Source: UBA1926 sp036732005
GTDB taxonomy: Bacteria > Planctomycetota > Phycisphaerae > Phycisphaerales > UBA1924
Assembly: GCA_036732005.1 (NCBI GenBank)
Contig: DAINDF010000004.1
Span: 200,950-264,949, forward strand
Direction: 5' to 3'
DNA: 64,000 bases
Below, one piece after another: positions 1 through 8,600 of the stretch. Positions within the stretch are counted from its first letter, which is position 1. The number at the start of each line of letters is the position of its first letter. Under the pieces are notes generated by a model. It had not been told where the DNA came from. It made no database searches and saw only the letters and a program-made list of their open reading frames with translations. The translations under genes were made by a program, and so were the position numbers.

Positions 1-1
1 C

Positions 2-1636
2 GCATTCCTCGAGCTACGGTTCGAAACCGACCCAAATGGCATCGCCCTGCAGGCGACAGTGTTCGCCCATCCGCTGCTGGCAGAGGAGCAACGGGCAGTC
101 CGCGGGAGGGTGCCAAGGAACGAAAGTACCGCCCGCACTCGGGAGAGGGATGTGCCGGACGCCCTTCCCCGCTTCCCTTGGCGTCGACAGGTCGTTGTGG
201 GCTTCATAGCCTATCTAGTACGGGTCGCGGCATGGGGGCGGGCAGAGAAAGCACAGCCGATGCCCACCATTTCCGGCGGCCCGGGGTCGCTGGCGGCCAA
301 ACTAGATCGCGCGATTCAGGATAAGCCGGAGTGGTTGTTCTCCATATTTGGGGAGACTCCGGGGGCAGGCTCCCCGTTTATTTCCAGCATCATCAATCAC
401 AGAAAGCAGCGGGCCGGGAACAGCCATGTCGCAATCGCCATACGGCCGGATCAATTCAACCCTGCTCATATCGACGTTTATGTCGATGACCATCGCATCG
501 ACACCGAGCAAGCCCTCCTGTCGATTGCCGCCAGGCTGGACCAGGTCGATAGTGAGCCTGGTGCGAAGCGATCACGCGACCCGCTGGTGCCGATGGCTCG
601 CTTCGTCGAACAACTTGACGGCCAGCATGCGGCCTTGTCACTCCGTGCCCCCAATGTACCGCTGCGACGCCCTCAACACGAACCACCCTACAGTCCGGAA
701 GAGGCCGAACTTGCCGGGGCGTTCCTGGAGTTTCGCAGTCAGCTCCATTATCAGCACGGAAAGTTTAGAAACAGCTTTGCGGACAACATCGCCGCATCCC
801 ACTACTTCGAGCAGGCGCGCGACCACGGGCGATCGATAAGAGCATTATCACATTGCATGAGCAACCTCCGTCCGCTCGACAACGCTCCGCTTCTCCGGCG
901 GGTCACTCATCTCGCCGCCGAACGGATTACGAAAACGACAGGGGCGCTATTCATGGAACGAGCGTGGGTGGGAACAATGATCGGGGCGACGTGCTTTGAG
1001 TACGGCGACATCGCTGCCTCGCGGCGCTTCTTTGTTGCATCAGCGGAGTTCATGACCTTTACACGTGAGCGGCAGGAGTGTTCCTGTGACAGCCGCAGCC
1101 TAACAAAGGAGCGGTGCCTGAATGACCGTCGGATCGCCTATGATATCGGCATGGAATCGTCAGTACTGGATGTTACACGGATGATCGAATTGTCCAATGA
1201 ACTCAGCGACTACGGATTTACAAGTGATAGCGGGAATTGCTTTGTCGCCGCAATCAATCTGCTTGCAGCACATGGACATGACCGGAGGGTAGTTGATTTT
1301 TATTATGCGAACGAGAATGCGGTGTCTCAATCAAGCAGGTGGAGCCAAGTCGTGGCTCTTTCCGTGGTGGCGGCACTCCTTAAGAGACTGGGCAGCAAGA
1401 ACAGGGCGGATCGCCTCGCCGAGCAGGCGTTCCGCATGGCTATCGCCCACGAGATCGTGCAGCCGCACTCGAATACGGTCGGTGGTCACCCGTTGTTACG
1501 TCCGGACTGGACGCTTGGTATTGACCACCCGCTCGTTCGCAAGTACGGTTCGCTCAGACCGCGGGGGCCGTCGCCATATAGCACGGAAGATCTTCAGAAG
1601 TTTTACGAATTAGTCGATGTCAAAAGAATCCGTTGA
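2..1636 (+). CDS. unrecognised protein, 5' end outside window
   Basis: This reading frame is open from base 2 to a TGA at 1636, so the gene probably begins left of the window; the first possible start inside is a GTG at 59. At least 525 residues are visible. A hydrophobic stretch near the start (around VVVGFIAYLVRV) could be a membrane segment. The rest is helical in character, with a cluster of cysteines around the CSCDSR motif in the middle and no motif I can name. Some alanine- and leucine-rich stretches could be degenerate TPR-type helices, but that is weak. The 3' end overlaps the next minus-strand ORF by 17 bp. Base composition is less GC-rich than in the genes right of 23 kb, as expected for the accessory region. 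Confidence 0.55.
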   Translation, partial: AFLELRFETDPNGIALQATVFAHPLLAEEQRAVRGRVPRNESTARTRERDVPDALPRFPWRRQVVVGFIAYLVRVAAWGRAEKAQPMPTISGGPGSLAAKLDRAIQDKPEWLFSIFGETPGAGSPFISSIINHRKQRAGNSHVAIAIRPDQFNPAHIDVYVDDHRIDTEQALLSIAARLDQVDSEPGAKRSRDPLVPMARFVEQLDGQHAALSLRAPNVPLRRPQHEPPYSPEEAELAGAFLEFRSQLHYQHGKFRNSFADNIAASHYFEQARDHGRSIRALSHCMSNLRPLDNAPLLRRVTHLAAERITKTTGALFMERAWVGTMIGATCFEYGDIAASRRFFVASAEFMTFTRERQECSCDSRSLTKERCLNDRRIAYDIGMESSVLDVTRMIELSNELSDYGFTSDSGNCFVAAINLLAAHGHDRRVVDFYYANENAVSQSSRWSQVVALSVVAALLKRLGSKNRADRLAEQAFRMAIAHEIVQPHSNTVGGHPLLRPDWTLGIDHPLVRKYGSLRPRGPSPYSTEDLQKFYELVDVKRIR

Positions 1637-1970
1637 GCATCTTGTCCGGTTTCTCCAGCCCGGAGGCGCGATCGTGGTCAGCATCGGAAATTCGGCAGTA
1701 CTGGATGGGAACATCGTATGTATCATCACGTAGGCTCTCGGATGGTCTTGGACGGCCTAAGATAAATGCGTTCGCAGAGCCTCTGGCGTAGTGTTTGAAA
1801 TGTTTAAGTTGTTCTATGTATGGTGTCTTCAGAGGAATGTCCTGAACAACAGTTGGCGCGCCAACCGGTCTTGTGTTGACGCCCGATTGCTCATGGTCGC
1901 CATAGCAGTAAAATATGTCTAGATTTGTTGGATGGTGGAGTAGCTCGACTAAATTATTGGTTTGATTCAT
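1620..1970 (-). CDS. hypothetical 116-residue protein
   Basis: A 116-residue ORF starts at ATG 1970 and ends inside the 3' end of the convergent gene. I recognise no domain. It is rich in His, Tyr and Asp near its N-terminus (LLHHPTNLDIFYCYGDHEQ). There is no clear Shine-Dalgarno sequence, and the DNA just upstream (1971-2010) is AT-rich, which would suit a promoter. It could be a real short accessory gene or a chance ORF; no neighbour gives it a role. Confidence 0.35.
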   Translation of the reverse strand: MNQTNNLVELLHHPTNLDIFYCYGDHEQSGVNTRPVGAPTVVQDIPLKTPYIEQLKHFKHYARGSANAFILGRPRPSESLRDDTYDVPIQYCRISDADHDRASGLEKPDKMLNGFF

Positions 1971-2174
1971 TTTGTTGGATGTTTTTATTTATATTTAAGT
2001 ATGTGTGTGCTGCAGTACATAAATCGGTACCGCGGCATTGCCGTCATTGTTCTGCAAGAGCATGATGGCGAAACGCCATGTCCGCCCCTGGCCCCACAGC
2101 CGCAGTGATTCGGGTGCTGTGGCTGTCTGGGAAGAGCGAGCGGGACCGAGCCGAGACACTGAGCAGGGGCCTCG

Positions 2175-4100
2175 TCAACGCTTTGGTCCATGCAGTACCT
2201 CGACCCGTTGTCGTAGCAACAGCGACTCCTCCGCCAATGCTCGCTCGATCGATGCAGCTGCCGCGGCGCTGGTCGCCACCACGATCACGCTCGTGTACCC
2301 CGATCTCAAGCAGTCCCGCACATTCCCTAGGTAATCCGCCCACCCGGTCTCGACCTCGACCGCCACCGTCTCCCCGCCCCTGATCCCCAGGACATCCACA
2401 TACCCGCCCTTGCGCGGGGCTTCCACGCGGATCTGGTACCCCTGGTCCTCCAGGTGCCGGGCCCACCAGCGTTTCCAGTACTCGTGGGCCACGGACTCGC
2501 GTCGGTGCCCGGGGGCGGCGTCGAGACCAAGGCTCGCCCGGGCGTTCTGGCTCAGCCGCAGCACCAGCTTGCGGGTATTCCCCACCGGCACGACCGCCCC
2601 CTCCAGCCACCCCGACCTCACCAGCCGGGCCTTGATCCTGGTGCCCCGCTCACCGCTCCAGGCCAGGCGCCGGTACCTGCCCTTGACGCCATCGTCAGGA
2701 TTCGAGTCCACATCCTCCAGGAGCGCCAGCTCGTCCTCGCCTAACACCTGATCCGAGACCAGACCCCGCCGAACCCGCGGGTGTTCATCGCTTTCCCCGG
2801 CTCTGGGGCCCGAACCCGCTCCGGCGGGGCTGTTGGAGACCTCGGCATCGGACCTCGCACGGGGGTCGAGCCTGACCATCGGGAACCGGACCAGCACGGG
2901 GGACCGCCATCGGTCGGCGAGCCGGACAACACCGTGCCCGACCGGGAGTCGGGCCAGCCAGGCCTTGTCTTCCACCTGGACCAGGGCCGCGGCCCGGGCG
3001 AGGTCCGCGGCATCCCGGGTGTTGAGGATGATCGTGGTGTAGATGTTCCCGAGGACCGCAGGGCTGAGCAGCGAGACGTTCTGGGCCGTGACCACCATCC
3101 CCAGCCCCAGCTCTCTCCCCTGCCTCAGCAGCATTTCCATCACGGTCTCGCGGGCCCGCGTGCCGCGGTTGAACAGGTAGTGCCCCTCCTCGGCGAACAC
3201 CAGGTACTTGAGGTGATCCCGCTCCGGCGACGCCAGCCGGACCGAGTAGAGCCACAGGCACAGCAGCGAGGCCAGGAACCGCCGCCCGCCCTGCCCCAGG
3301 TTGTCGAGCTCGAGGATCGTGCCGCGGGTCAGCAGCCGCCGCACCAAGTCGTGCTGTTCATCTATGGAACTCGCGTGCCCGCAAGCCATCGCCACGGACT
3401 CCAGGGCGCGGACCGCCGTGGCCTTCCATCCCCTGGACCGGGTGTTGTCGGCCATGGACTGGACTCGTTCGACGACGGCGCCGACCTGAGCCACTCCTTC
3501 GGCGAACTGCTCCCGCAATGCCCGCAGGATCAGGCTCTGGGCCCCCGCCCCGAGCGTGAACGCCTCGGCCAAGACATCGACGACCCGGTTGGCATACACC
3601 TCCGGCTCGACCCCGGGCGGAGACAGAAACGGGTTGAACGGGAACGGGCGCAAAGAACTCCCGGCGGTGCAGAGATCGACGGTCCGGGGCAGCGTCTCGA
3701 TCACCCTGCGGCCGGCGTGCTTGATGTCAAGAAGCAGGAACGGGATGTGCCGCTCGGCCATCTGCGCGAGCAGGTTCAAGGTGATCACGGTCTTGCCGGC
3801 GCCGGACCGCCCGGCGATCAGCGTGTTCTGCATCAGCTCCTGGGGGAAGAGGCCCAGCGGGCCGCGATCCCGGTCGTAGACGATGGTCCCGAGTTCGATC
3901 GGGCCGTGCGCGAGCCGCTTCGGCGGAAGGGACAGCAGGATCTCGCGGTCCCCAAACCGGCGGTGGGCCTCAGCGATGACCCGGCGGTCGATGAGCGATC
4001 TGAGTTCCGCATCACCCGTCTCTCTCGCTCTGGACCACTTGGCGATCTTGTCGGGGATCAGCGGCCGCAGCCGCAGAAGCAGCCTGTCGACATCGGCCAT
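2175..4100 (-). CDS. HerA/DUF87-type ATPase fused to PD-(D/E)XK-like nuclease
   Basis: This 641-residue protein has a P-loop at residues 97-104 (GRSGAGKT) and a Walker B-like segment at 301-309 (VFAEEGHYL). The spacing and the following TAQN sensor-like motif fit the HerA/VirB4/DUF87 superfamily of hexameric DNA-pumping ATPases. After a proline/glycine-rich linker near residue 425 comes a wHTH-like stretch, then a C-terminal nuclease-like domain: HEYWKRWW at 539-546, Asp569 in YVDVLGI, and E-V-E at 582-584, matching D-x(n)-E-x-E/K. The gene starts at ATG 4100, directly after the stop of the coiled-coil gene, and is last in an operon with a DNA methyltransferase. I infer a DNA-translocating restriction-like effector. 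A conjugative or plasmid ATPase is less likely because no transfer genes are near. Confidence 0.8.
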   Translation of the reverse strand: MADVDRLLLRLRPLIPDKIAKWSRARETGDAELRSLIDRRVIAEAHRRFGDREILLSLPPKRLAHGPIELGTIVYDRDRGPLGLFPQELMQNTLIAGRSGAGKTVITLNLLAQMAERHIPFLLLDIKHAGRRVIETLPRTVDLCTAGSSLRPFPFNPFLSPPGVEPEVYANRVVDVLAEAFTLGAGAQSLILRALREQFAEGVAQVGAVVERVQSMADNTRSRGWKATAVRALESVAMACGHASSIDEQHDLVRRLLTRGTILELDNLGQGGRRFLASLLCLWLYSVRLASPERDHLKYLVFAEEGHYLFNRGTRARETVMEMLLRQGRELGLGMVVTAQNVSLLSPAVLGNIYTTIILNTRDAADLARAAALVQVEDKAWLARLPVGHGVVRLADRWRSPVLVRFPMVRLDPRARSDAEVSNSPAGAGSGPRAGESDEHPRVRRGLVSDQVLGEDELALLEDVDSNPDDGVKGRYRRLAWSGERGTRIKARLVRSGWLEGAVVPVGNTRKLVLRLSQNARASLGLDAAPGHRRESVAHEYWKRWWARHLEDQGYQIRVEAPRKGGYVDVLGIRGGETVAVEVETGWADYLGNVRDCLRSGYTSVIVVATSAAAAASIERALAEESLLLRQRVEVLHGPKR

Positions 4101-4520
4101 CTACTCCACCTGCCCGTGCCCTTCCAGCAGGTCCAGCAACCGGCGGCGCAGCTCGGCCATCTGTTGCTCGTGGGCGACGTCGAGGCGGCGACGCTCCTGG
4201 TCCAGCCCCAGCAGTGACCGCCGGATCTTCTCCCGCTCCGGGAACCGATAGGGGGAGTATGTCGGTGTTCTCGCCTCCATCTGCATGAGCTCGGTCCGCA
4301 TCTCGCACTCGTTGCGCAGGGAGCTCCGTAGTACCTCCGTATGCACGGCCCGGGCCCGGTCGATCTCCTCGATCACCAGCGCGATCTGCCGGTCGATCGA
4401 GCGGAGCGGGTCCCCGTCCCAGGTCTGCTCCCTCGGCATCAACGCTCTCGCCCTCGCCTCCAGCCCGTCGGAGAACCGGTCCTCGGTGTCATAGATGATC
4501 CGCACCCGGCTACGCGGCAT
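4101..4520 (-). CDS. coiled-coil protein of the methyltransferase-HerA operon
   Basis: The 139-residue protein starts at ATG 4520. Its start overlaps the end of the methyltransferase gene by 11 bp and its stop abuts the ATG of the HerA-nuclease gene, so the three are almost certainly co-translated. From about residue 35 to the end it is charged and helix-forming, with heptad-like stretches (DRQIALVIEEIDRARAV and EQQMAELRRRLLDLLE), and has no catalytic motif. I recognise no family. Its position suggests an adaptor or structural subunit linking the methyltransferase to the ATPase-nuclease; this is inference from context. Confidence 0.7.
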   Translation of the reverse strand: MPRSRVRIIYDTEDRFSDGLEARARALMPREQTWDGDPLRSIDRQIALVIEEIDRARAVHTEVLRSSLRNECEMRTELMQMEARTPTYSPYRFPEREKIRRSLLGLDQERRRLDVAHEQQMAELRRRLLDLLEGHGQVE

Positions 4521-5490
4521 GTCTCCCTCCCTCCAGCCGGTCCTCCGCGGCCCTGATGTACTCCGCGTTGAGCTCGAACCCCAGGAACCGCCGGCCGAGG
4601 CTCCTGGCGACCACGGCGGTGGTGCCCGAGCCCATGAACGGGTCGAGGACCACACCCCCGGGAGGACACCCCGCGGTGATGGGGATGCGGCAGAGCGCCT
4701 CGGGGTACCCGGCCGGATGCCCCGTCGGCAGCCTCGCGGTGGGCAGAGTCCAGACGTCGCCGGGGTTCTTGCCGAGAGGATGGCAACCGCCCACCTCGTC
4801 TGGCCTCGGAGGCAGGCGGTGTCCCCGGACATGCAGGCTGGTCCTCGGCGCGGCGGGTCGCTTGCAAGGGGCGCGCGCAGCCCGCGATGTCGGCGGCACA
4901 CGCACCGCGTCCAGGTCAAAGTGGTACCTGCGGCTCTTCGCGAAGAAGAGGATGTTCTCCCACCGAGGTGTCAGGCGGTCCTTCGCCCCGCTTGGCAGGG
5001 CATTCGTCTTCGACCACACAACCCGATTACGGAGGACCCATCCCCGCTCGACCATGCCGAGGGCAAACCTCTCAGGGATGAGGCAGAGGCTCTTGAGCGG
5101 GATCCTCTGTGTGAGCGAGGTCGGGGGCCGGAACGCTTTGGCCGACGCCGCACGAAGGAACGGCGTGCGGTGCTCCACGGTCTCCTCCCTGCTGTACCCG
5201 CCCCAGCTCCCCGAGTACGTGTCGGCGAGGTTCACCCAACAGGTGCCGGTGGGCTTCAGGACCCGCTTGACCTCCTCGAACACCTCCAGGAGATGGCCGA
5301 CGTAGCTCTCGACCGTCGGCTCCAGACCCAGATGCACGACCGATCCGTCCGACCAGGTCGTCCGGGGGATCCGGTAGTCCCGCGTCGCCCAGTACGGCGG
5401 GGAGGTCATCACGCAGTCCACGCACGCGTCGGGGAGGGACCGCAGGCCGTCCAGGACATCGGCCAAGTGGATCCGGTCGAGCTGGATCAT
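4510..5490 (-). CDS. DNA methyltransferase, beta class (N4-cytosine or N6-adenine)
   Basis: This 326-residue protein transfers a methyl group from S-adenosylmethionine to an exocyclic amino group in DNA. The catalytic motif IV, TSPPYW, is at residues 29-34 and the AdoMet-binding motif I, DPFMGSGTT, is at 283-291. The order IV then I, with the variable target-recognition region between, defines the beta class. TSPPYW fits N4-cytosine enzymes best, but N6-adenine cannot be excluded. The PTGHPAGYPEALC segment before motif I is typical of the family. The start is ATG 5490, 61 bp downstream of the winged-helix gene. With the nuclease-bearing ATPase it would form a modification/restriction pair, protecting self DNA. 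Confidence 0.88.
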   Translation of the reverse strand: MIQLDRIHLADVLDGLRSLPDACVDCVMTSPPYWATRDYRIPRTTWSDGSVVHLGLEPTVESYVGHLLEVFEEVKRVLKPTGTCWVNLADTYSGSWGGYSREETVEHRTPFLRAASAKAFRPPTSLTQRIPLKSLCLIPERFALGMVERGWVLRNRVVWSKTNALPSGAKDRLTPRWENILFFAKSRRYHFDLDAVRVPPTSRAARAPCKRPAAPRTSLHVRGHRLPPRPDEVGGCHPLGKNPGDVWTLPTARLPTGHPAGYPEALCRIPITAGCPPGGVVLDPFMGSGTTAVVARSLGRRFLGFELNAEYIRAAEDRLEGGRHAA

Positions 5491-5551
5491 CGGCGACGGG
5501 CCGGACCTCCTTGCTGTCGATGAGGAGCCGGGTTGGGGAAGCGAGGCGGGC

Positions 5552-6118
5552 TCATCGCCTCACCTCAGCCCTGAGAAGTAGTTCGCGACAGGTCTGCCCG
5601 GCGGGCGTGAGCTCGTACTTCGGGTGGCCACGCCGAGGCAGGACGGGCCGGACCACGCCCCATGCCCGCAGGCTTGCCACCACATCCCGCACATTGTTGG
5701 CAGAGATCCGCGCTTGTTCGTTCGACGCCCGGATCCGCCGTTTCATCTCGGCAGGCCGCATGGTCCCGCGTAACGCCCTGACAACCGCGGCCCGCTGCGA
5801 GAAGCAGAGACGGCCGTACACGGACGCGTCGAGGTGGTCGAACGTGCTTGCCGAGCGATCGGGGTCCAACCCCAACCGGCGGACACATCGAGCTCCACGC
5901 TTGGTCAGCCAATACAGGCGGCTCCGTCTCGATTCGGGATTGAGACACCGCGCAAGGCCGTACACCGAGAGCTCCCAGAGAAGAAAGCTGCACATGTCCC
6001 GGCGAAGCCCAGTTCGGATCGCGAGTTGCCGGGCTGTCAGGGGCTGGTCCAGCACGGCCATCGCACGTTGACGCCGCACGCTGCTTCGGATCCACGCCAC
6101 GAGGTCGCTTGTTCGCAT
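5552..6118 (-). CDS. tandem winged-helix DNA-binding protein, copy 1
   Basis: From ATG 6118 this gives 188 residues with two winged-helix modules. The first has a helix-turn-helix and wing ending in CLNPESRRSRLYWLTKRG; the second has MRPAEMKRR, then ISANNVRDVVASLRAWGVV and a wing with YELTPAG. It is a clear paralogue of the protein at 7944-8600 over its full length. A longer reading to 6304 is possible, but it would run into the divergent gene, and ATG 6118 marks where similarity to the paralogue begins. It stands first in the operon with the methyltransferase and HerA-nuclease genes and is probably their regulator or DNA-recognition subunit. Confidence 0.75.
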   Translation of the reverse strand: MRTSDLVAWIRSSVRRQRAMAVLDQPLTARQLAIRTGLRRDMCSFLLWELSVYGLARCLNPESRRSRLYWLTKRGARCVRRLGLDPDRSASTFDHLDASVYGRLCFSQRAAVVRALRGTMRPAEMKRRIRASNEQARISANNVRDVVASLRAWGVVRPVLPRRGHPKYELTPAGQTCRELLLRAEVRR

Positions 6119-6208
6119 GCCGACAGCATCGCGAGCGCTCTTCAAAGCCCTTGAACTGGTTTGCTCGGCAACCACAAGGCTTATGAACCCCGCTGCCTTC
6201 ACAACCCG
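6119..6208. promoter_or_regulatory. divergent intergenic region, winged-helix operon / DUF2958 operon
   Basis: These 90 bp separate two divergent starts (ATG 6118 on minus, ATG 6209 on plus) and must hold promoters for both transcripts. I see no convincing -35/-10 pair and no obvious palindrome. A TTG at 6161 would extend the plus-strand gene upstream, so the exact boundary is uncertain. Confidence 0.4.
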
Positions 6209-6547
6209 ATGTGGAACGAGCCCTCCCCCGAGCATCTGCGGCGTTTGCCGCGGATCGGTGCCAACGCCGAGACCCGTTGGCAGGACATCGTGATCCACGA
6301 GCACTTCTTCTTTGGCGCCTGCGACTGGTACATGGCCGAGTACGGACCCTCAGACCGGCTGTTCTTCGGCTACGCGATCCTCAACGATGATCTGGACAAC
6401 TCTGAGTGGGGGTACACGGCGTACGACGAGCTGCGAGCGATCAACGTCCGGGGATTCCAGATCGACCGGGACCTTCACTGGAATGCCTGTCCGGCGGGAG
6501 AAGTCGAGCGGATCGTCGCCGGGCACCATCGCTGCGGCTGCACATGA
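6209..6547 (+). CDS. DUF2958-like protein
   Basis: The 112-residue product matches the DUF2958 pattern in order: a pair of short helices (EHLRRLPRI), then HEHFFFGACDWYMAEYGP, then DRLFFGYAILND, EWGYTAYDEL and RDLHWNACP. Proteins of this family are small, of unknown biochemical function, and common on plasmids, phages and integrative elements. I chose ATG 6209 because the domain starts there; a TTG at 6161 is also in frame. The stop overlaps the ATG of the next gene (ATGA), so the two are translationally coupled. Confidence 0.7.
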   Translation: MWNEPSPEHLRRLPRIGANAETRWQDIVIHEHFFFGACDWYMAEYGPSDRLFFGYAILNDDLDNSEWGYTAYDELRAINVRGFQIDRDLHWNACPAGEVERIVAGHHRCGCT

Positions 6548-6855
6548 GAAGAACCAGGGTCGTGTTCGCGGACGCCGCGATTGTGTCGGCGTTCCGTGAA
6601 CTCCGAAGAGCCGACTCCGCGAACCATCACGACCTTGCCCGGGCGATCGGCACCGCCGTCGACGAACTCCGAAGGCGTGCCGACGAGGGCCGGGTGCTCG
6701 AGGGCGGCCAGATCCCAGAGTATTACCGACAGAAGCACCGTCTCGATCGGCTCCGTCGCCTCGACATCCCGCCGCACTGGCGTGTGTTCTACACCATCCA
6801 CCCTGACCGGATCATCATCATCGACCTGACCTGCGACGGGTTCAACGAAAAGTGA
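6544..6855 (+). CDS. RelE/ParE-superfamily toxin-like protein
   Basis: The 103-residue protein has the compact layout of RelE/ParE toxins: two N-terminal helices (FRELRRA and LARAIGTAVDELRRRADEG), then a GGQIPEYY segment, a strand ending in RRLDIPPHWRVFYTI, and a last strand IIIIDLTCDGF. The spacing of the IPxYY and WRxxYTI elements recalls RelE-like proteins best known from archaea. In this family the protein cleaves mRNA or inhibits gyrase. It overlaps the DUF2958 gene by 4 bp. No standard antitoxin (AbrB, RHH or HTH type) lies beside it, so the DUF2958 protein is the only candidate partner. Confidence 0.65.
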   Translation: MRRTRVVFADAAIVSAFRELRRADSANHHDLARAIGTAVDELRRRADEGRVLEGGQIPEYYRQKHRLDRLRRLDIPPHWRVFYTIHPDRIIIIDLTCDGFNEK

Positions 6856-6961
6856 TAAATGGAGCAATTCCTTCGCATCCGGAACGGCATTTGCCGACAC
6901 GCTCTCGATCCCGTACACTCTACATGCACAAGGCGTCATACCTCGGCCAAGGACAACAGCC

Positions 6962-7987
6962 ATGCCAGCGATACTGCTCATCCTTCTGATCGTCGGTGCT
7001 GGTTTTTCAACGTGGTTTTTGTGGCTTAGTTTGACCGGCAACACCGCTCGCGATGATCAAGCAAGGCGCAAACTGGCGAAGCTTCTCGCAGTCTCCATTG
7101 TCGTTGCGACAGCCTCGATTGTGGCTGAGTCTGTCCACACTGCTCGCGAACGCAATGCCCAGAGTGCCCGAATGGCGACCATTGGTGCTGAACTCTCGGC
7201 CACTAGCGAGCGCCTCGGAGAGCTCGAAACTTCAGTATCTAAGACAATCGCAGAGCTTTTAGATCACGGCACGCCAATTTGGGAAGGCGATATGTCATTT
7301 ATTATAGATATGGGGTCACAAGAGGCAGCCTTACAGCCGTACATTGATAGAATTGGTGGGGTGATCGGTGCCGACCGGAAGGCACTTAGCGCACAGGATG
7401 GAGTCGTTGACGGCATGTTCTCGAGTGGCGGCGTTGCTGGGAGTGTGGATTTTCTTGATACAAGCCCATTCTCGCCAACTGACGGCGAGGAAATCGCGGC
7501 CGCCGTCCTTAGGACACAACACATCGAAATTGGATTCTTCTCGTCTAGGCGGGAACCTCGTGATTATCTAGCCGACTATGCCGCCAGTGGACTTGCAGTG
7601 ATAGAGCAAGAACTCTATCTTGAAGCATTCCCATTCTTGGCGTCGTCTCTTCTTGACGACCAAGCGATGCATGTGCGGTACAATATTGAAAATCGTTCTC
7701 TTTCCATTGTAGGCACTGGTATCCAAATTAGTCCGCCGACTCAAACTGATGGCACGAAACGAGGAATGCGGCGTTTCTCTGGTGGACAAATGCTGATCAT
7801 GTTTCTTCACATACCTGCCGATCCAGATCCACGCGTTTCTGCGCCCGCGGCTGAGGTACTGTCCCGGTGTGTGCTCCGCTATTTCGCCATCCGGACACCA
7901 GACTTGAAATTATTTCAGTTTGATTCTGAGGACTGGATCAGAATCAAGTTTCATAACGCCACGGGATATCTCGTTGATCTGCCTTAG
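6962..7987 (+). CDS. membrane-anchored protein of unknown function
   Basis: The 341-residue product begins with two predicted membrane segments (ILLILLIVGAGFSTWFLWL and LLAVSIVVATASIVAESV), followed by a short coiled-coil stretch (ELSATSERLGELETSVSKTI) and a large soluble domain I do not recognise. The start ATG 6962 has an AAGGA element about 9 bases upstream. The gene lies between the toxin-like gene and the second winged-helix gene, and its 3' end overlaps that convergent gene by 44 bp. Codon use is less GC-biased than in the core genome. The topology resembles membrane effectors of accessory systems, but nothing proves that role. Confidence 0.7.
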   Translation: MPAILLILLIVGAGFSTWFLWLSLTGNTARDDQARRKLAKLLAVSIVVATASIVAESVHTARERNAQSARMATIGAELSATSERLGELETSVSKTIAELLDHGTPIWEGDMSFIIDMGSQEAALQPYIDRIGGVIGADRKALSAQDGVVDGMFSSGGVAGSVDFLDTSPFSPTDGEEIAAAVLRTQHIEIGFFSSRREPRDYLADYAASGLAVIEQELYLEAFPFLASSLLDDQAMHVRYNIENRSLSIVGTGIQISPPTQTDGTKRGMRRFSGGQMLIMFLHIPADPDPRVSAPAAEVLSRCVLRYFAIRTPDLKLFQFDSEDWIRIKFHNATGYLVDLP

Positions 7988-8600
7988 GGGTTGCACCAGT
8001 CTGCGTTGTCGATGATGTCAGGAGCTGGCGGCACCGGGCCCCCAGCTCCGTGAGTTCATACCACGGGTGAAGCTGCCGATCGACCGGCACGGGCTGGGCC
8101 ACCTTGTTCTCGACCAGGAACCGCACGACGTCGCGGGTGTTGTTGGCGCTCATCCGAAGCCCCCCATCCCGGAGCATGGCCCTGCGTCTGATGTGGCTGG
8201 GACGCATCGGCTCGGTTAGCGCCAACACCACGGCCGAACGGTGCCGGAACAGGAGCTCGGCGTACAAGCTCCACGGGACATCCGGGAGTCGCTGCGGGAG
8301 GGGCGGAAGGCTTAGACCACTGCGGATGCGGTCCCGGCAGGTGAGGCCCACCTCCGTGAGCCAGTGCAGGCGGTTCGTGGTGGCCGAGGGGTTCACGCAG
8401 GCGGTCACGCCGCGTGCGGCGAGCTCCCAAAACAAGAACGACGTGGCGTGTGGGTCGGTCCCCAGTCGGCGGGAGGCCTGCATCGCCGTCAGCGGTTGCT
8501 CCAGGCCCACGACCATCGCGGTCCGCCGCGGGCTGACGCGGATCCACTCGCACAGCACCGGCTGCGTAGAGCTTCTGCTGTCAACTCTCTCCCCGCTCAT
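7944..8600 (-). CDS. tandem winged-helix DNA-binding protein, copy 2
   Basis: The 218-residue protein is a diverged paralogue of the protein at 5552-6118. Aligned landmarks include W-I-R at the start, EQPLTAMQ versus DQPLTARQ, SFLFWELAARGV versus SFLLWELSVYGL, CVNPSATTNRLHWLTEVG versus CLNPESRRSRLYWLTKRG, and the second module MSANNTRDVVRFLVENKV versus ISANNVRDVVASLRAWGV. Both modules are kept. It has an extra C-terminal tail of about 25 residues that lies antisense to the membrane-protein gene. No effector gene follows it on the minus strand, so this copy may act alone or control its paralogue's operon. Confidence 0.72.
   Translation of the reverse strand: MSGERVDSRSSTQPVLCEWIRVSPRRTAMVVGLEQPLTAMQASRRLGTDPHATSFLFWELAARGVTACVNPSATTNRLHWLTEVGLTCRDRIRSGLSLPPLPQRLPDVPWSLYAELLFRHRSAVVLALTEPMRPSHIRRRAMLRDGGLRMSANNTRDVVRFLVENKVAQPVPVDRQLHPWYELTELGARCRQLLTSSTTQTGATPKADQRDIPWRYET

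Noticed and set aside
2175..4100. HerA-like ATPase as a conjugation coupling protein
   Set aside because: No relaxase or secretion genes are near, and the C-terminal nuclease-like domain and methyltransferase partner point elsewhere.
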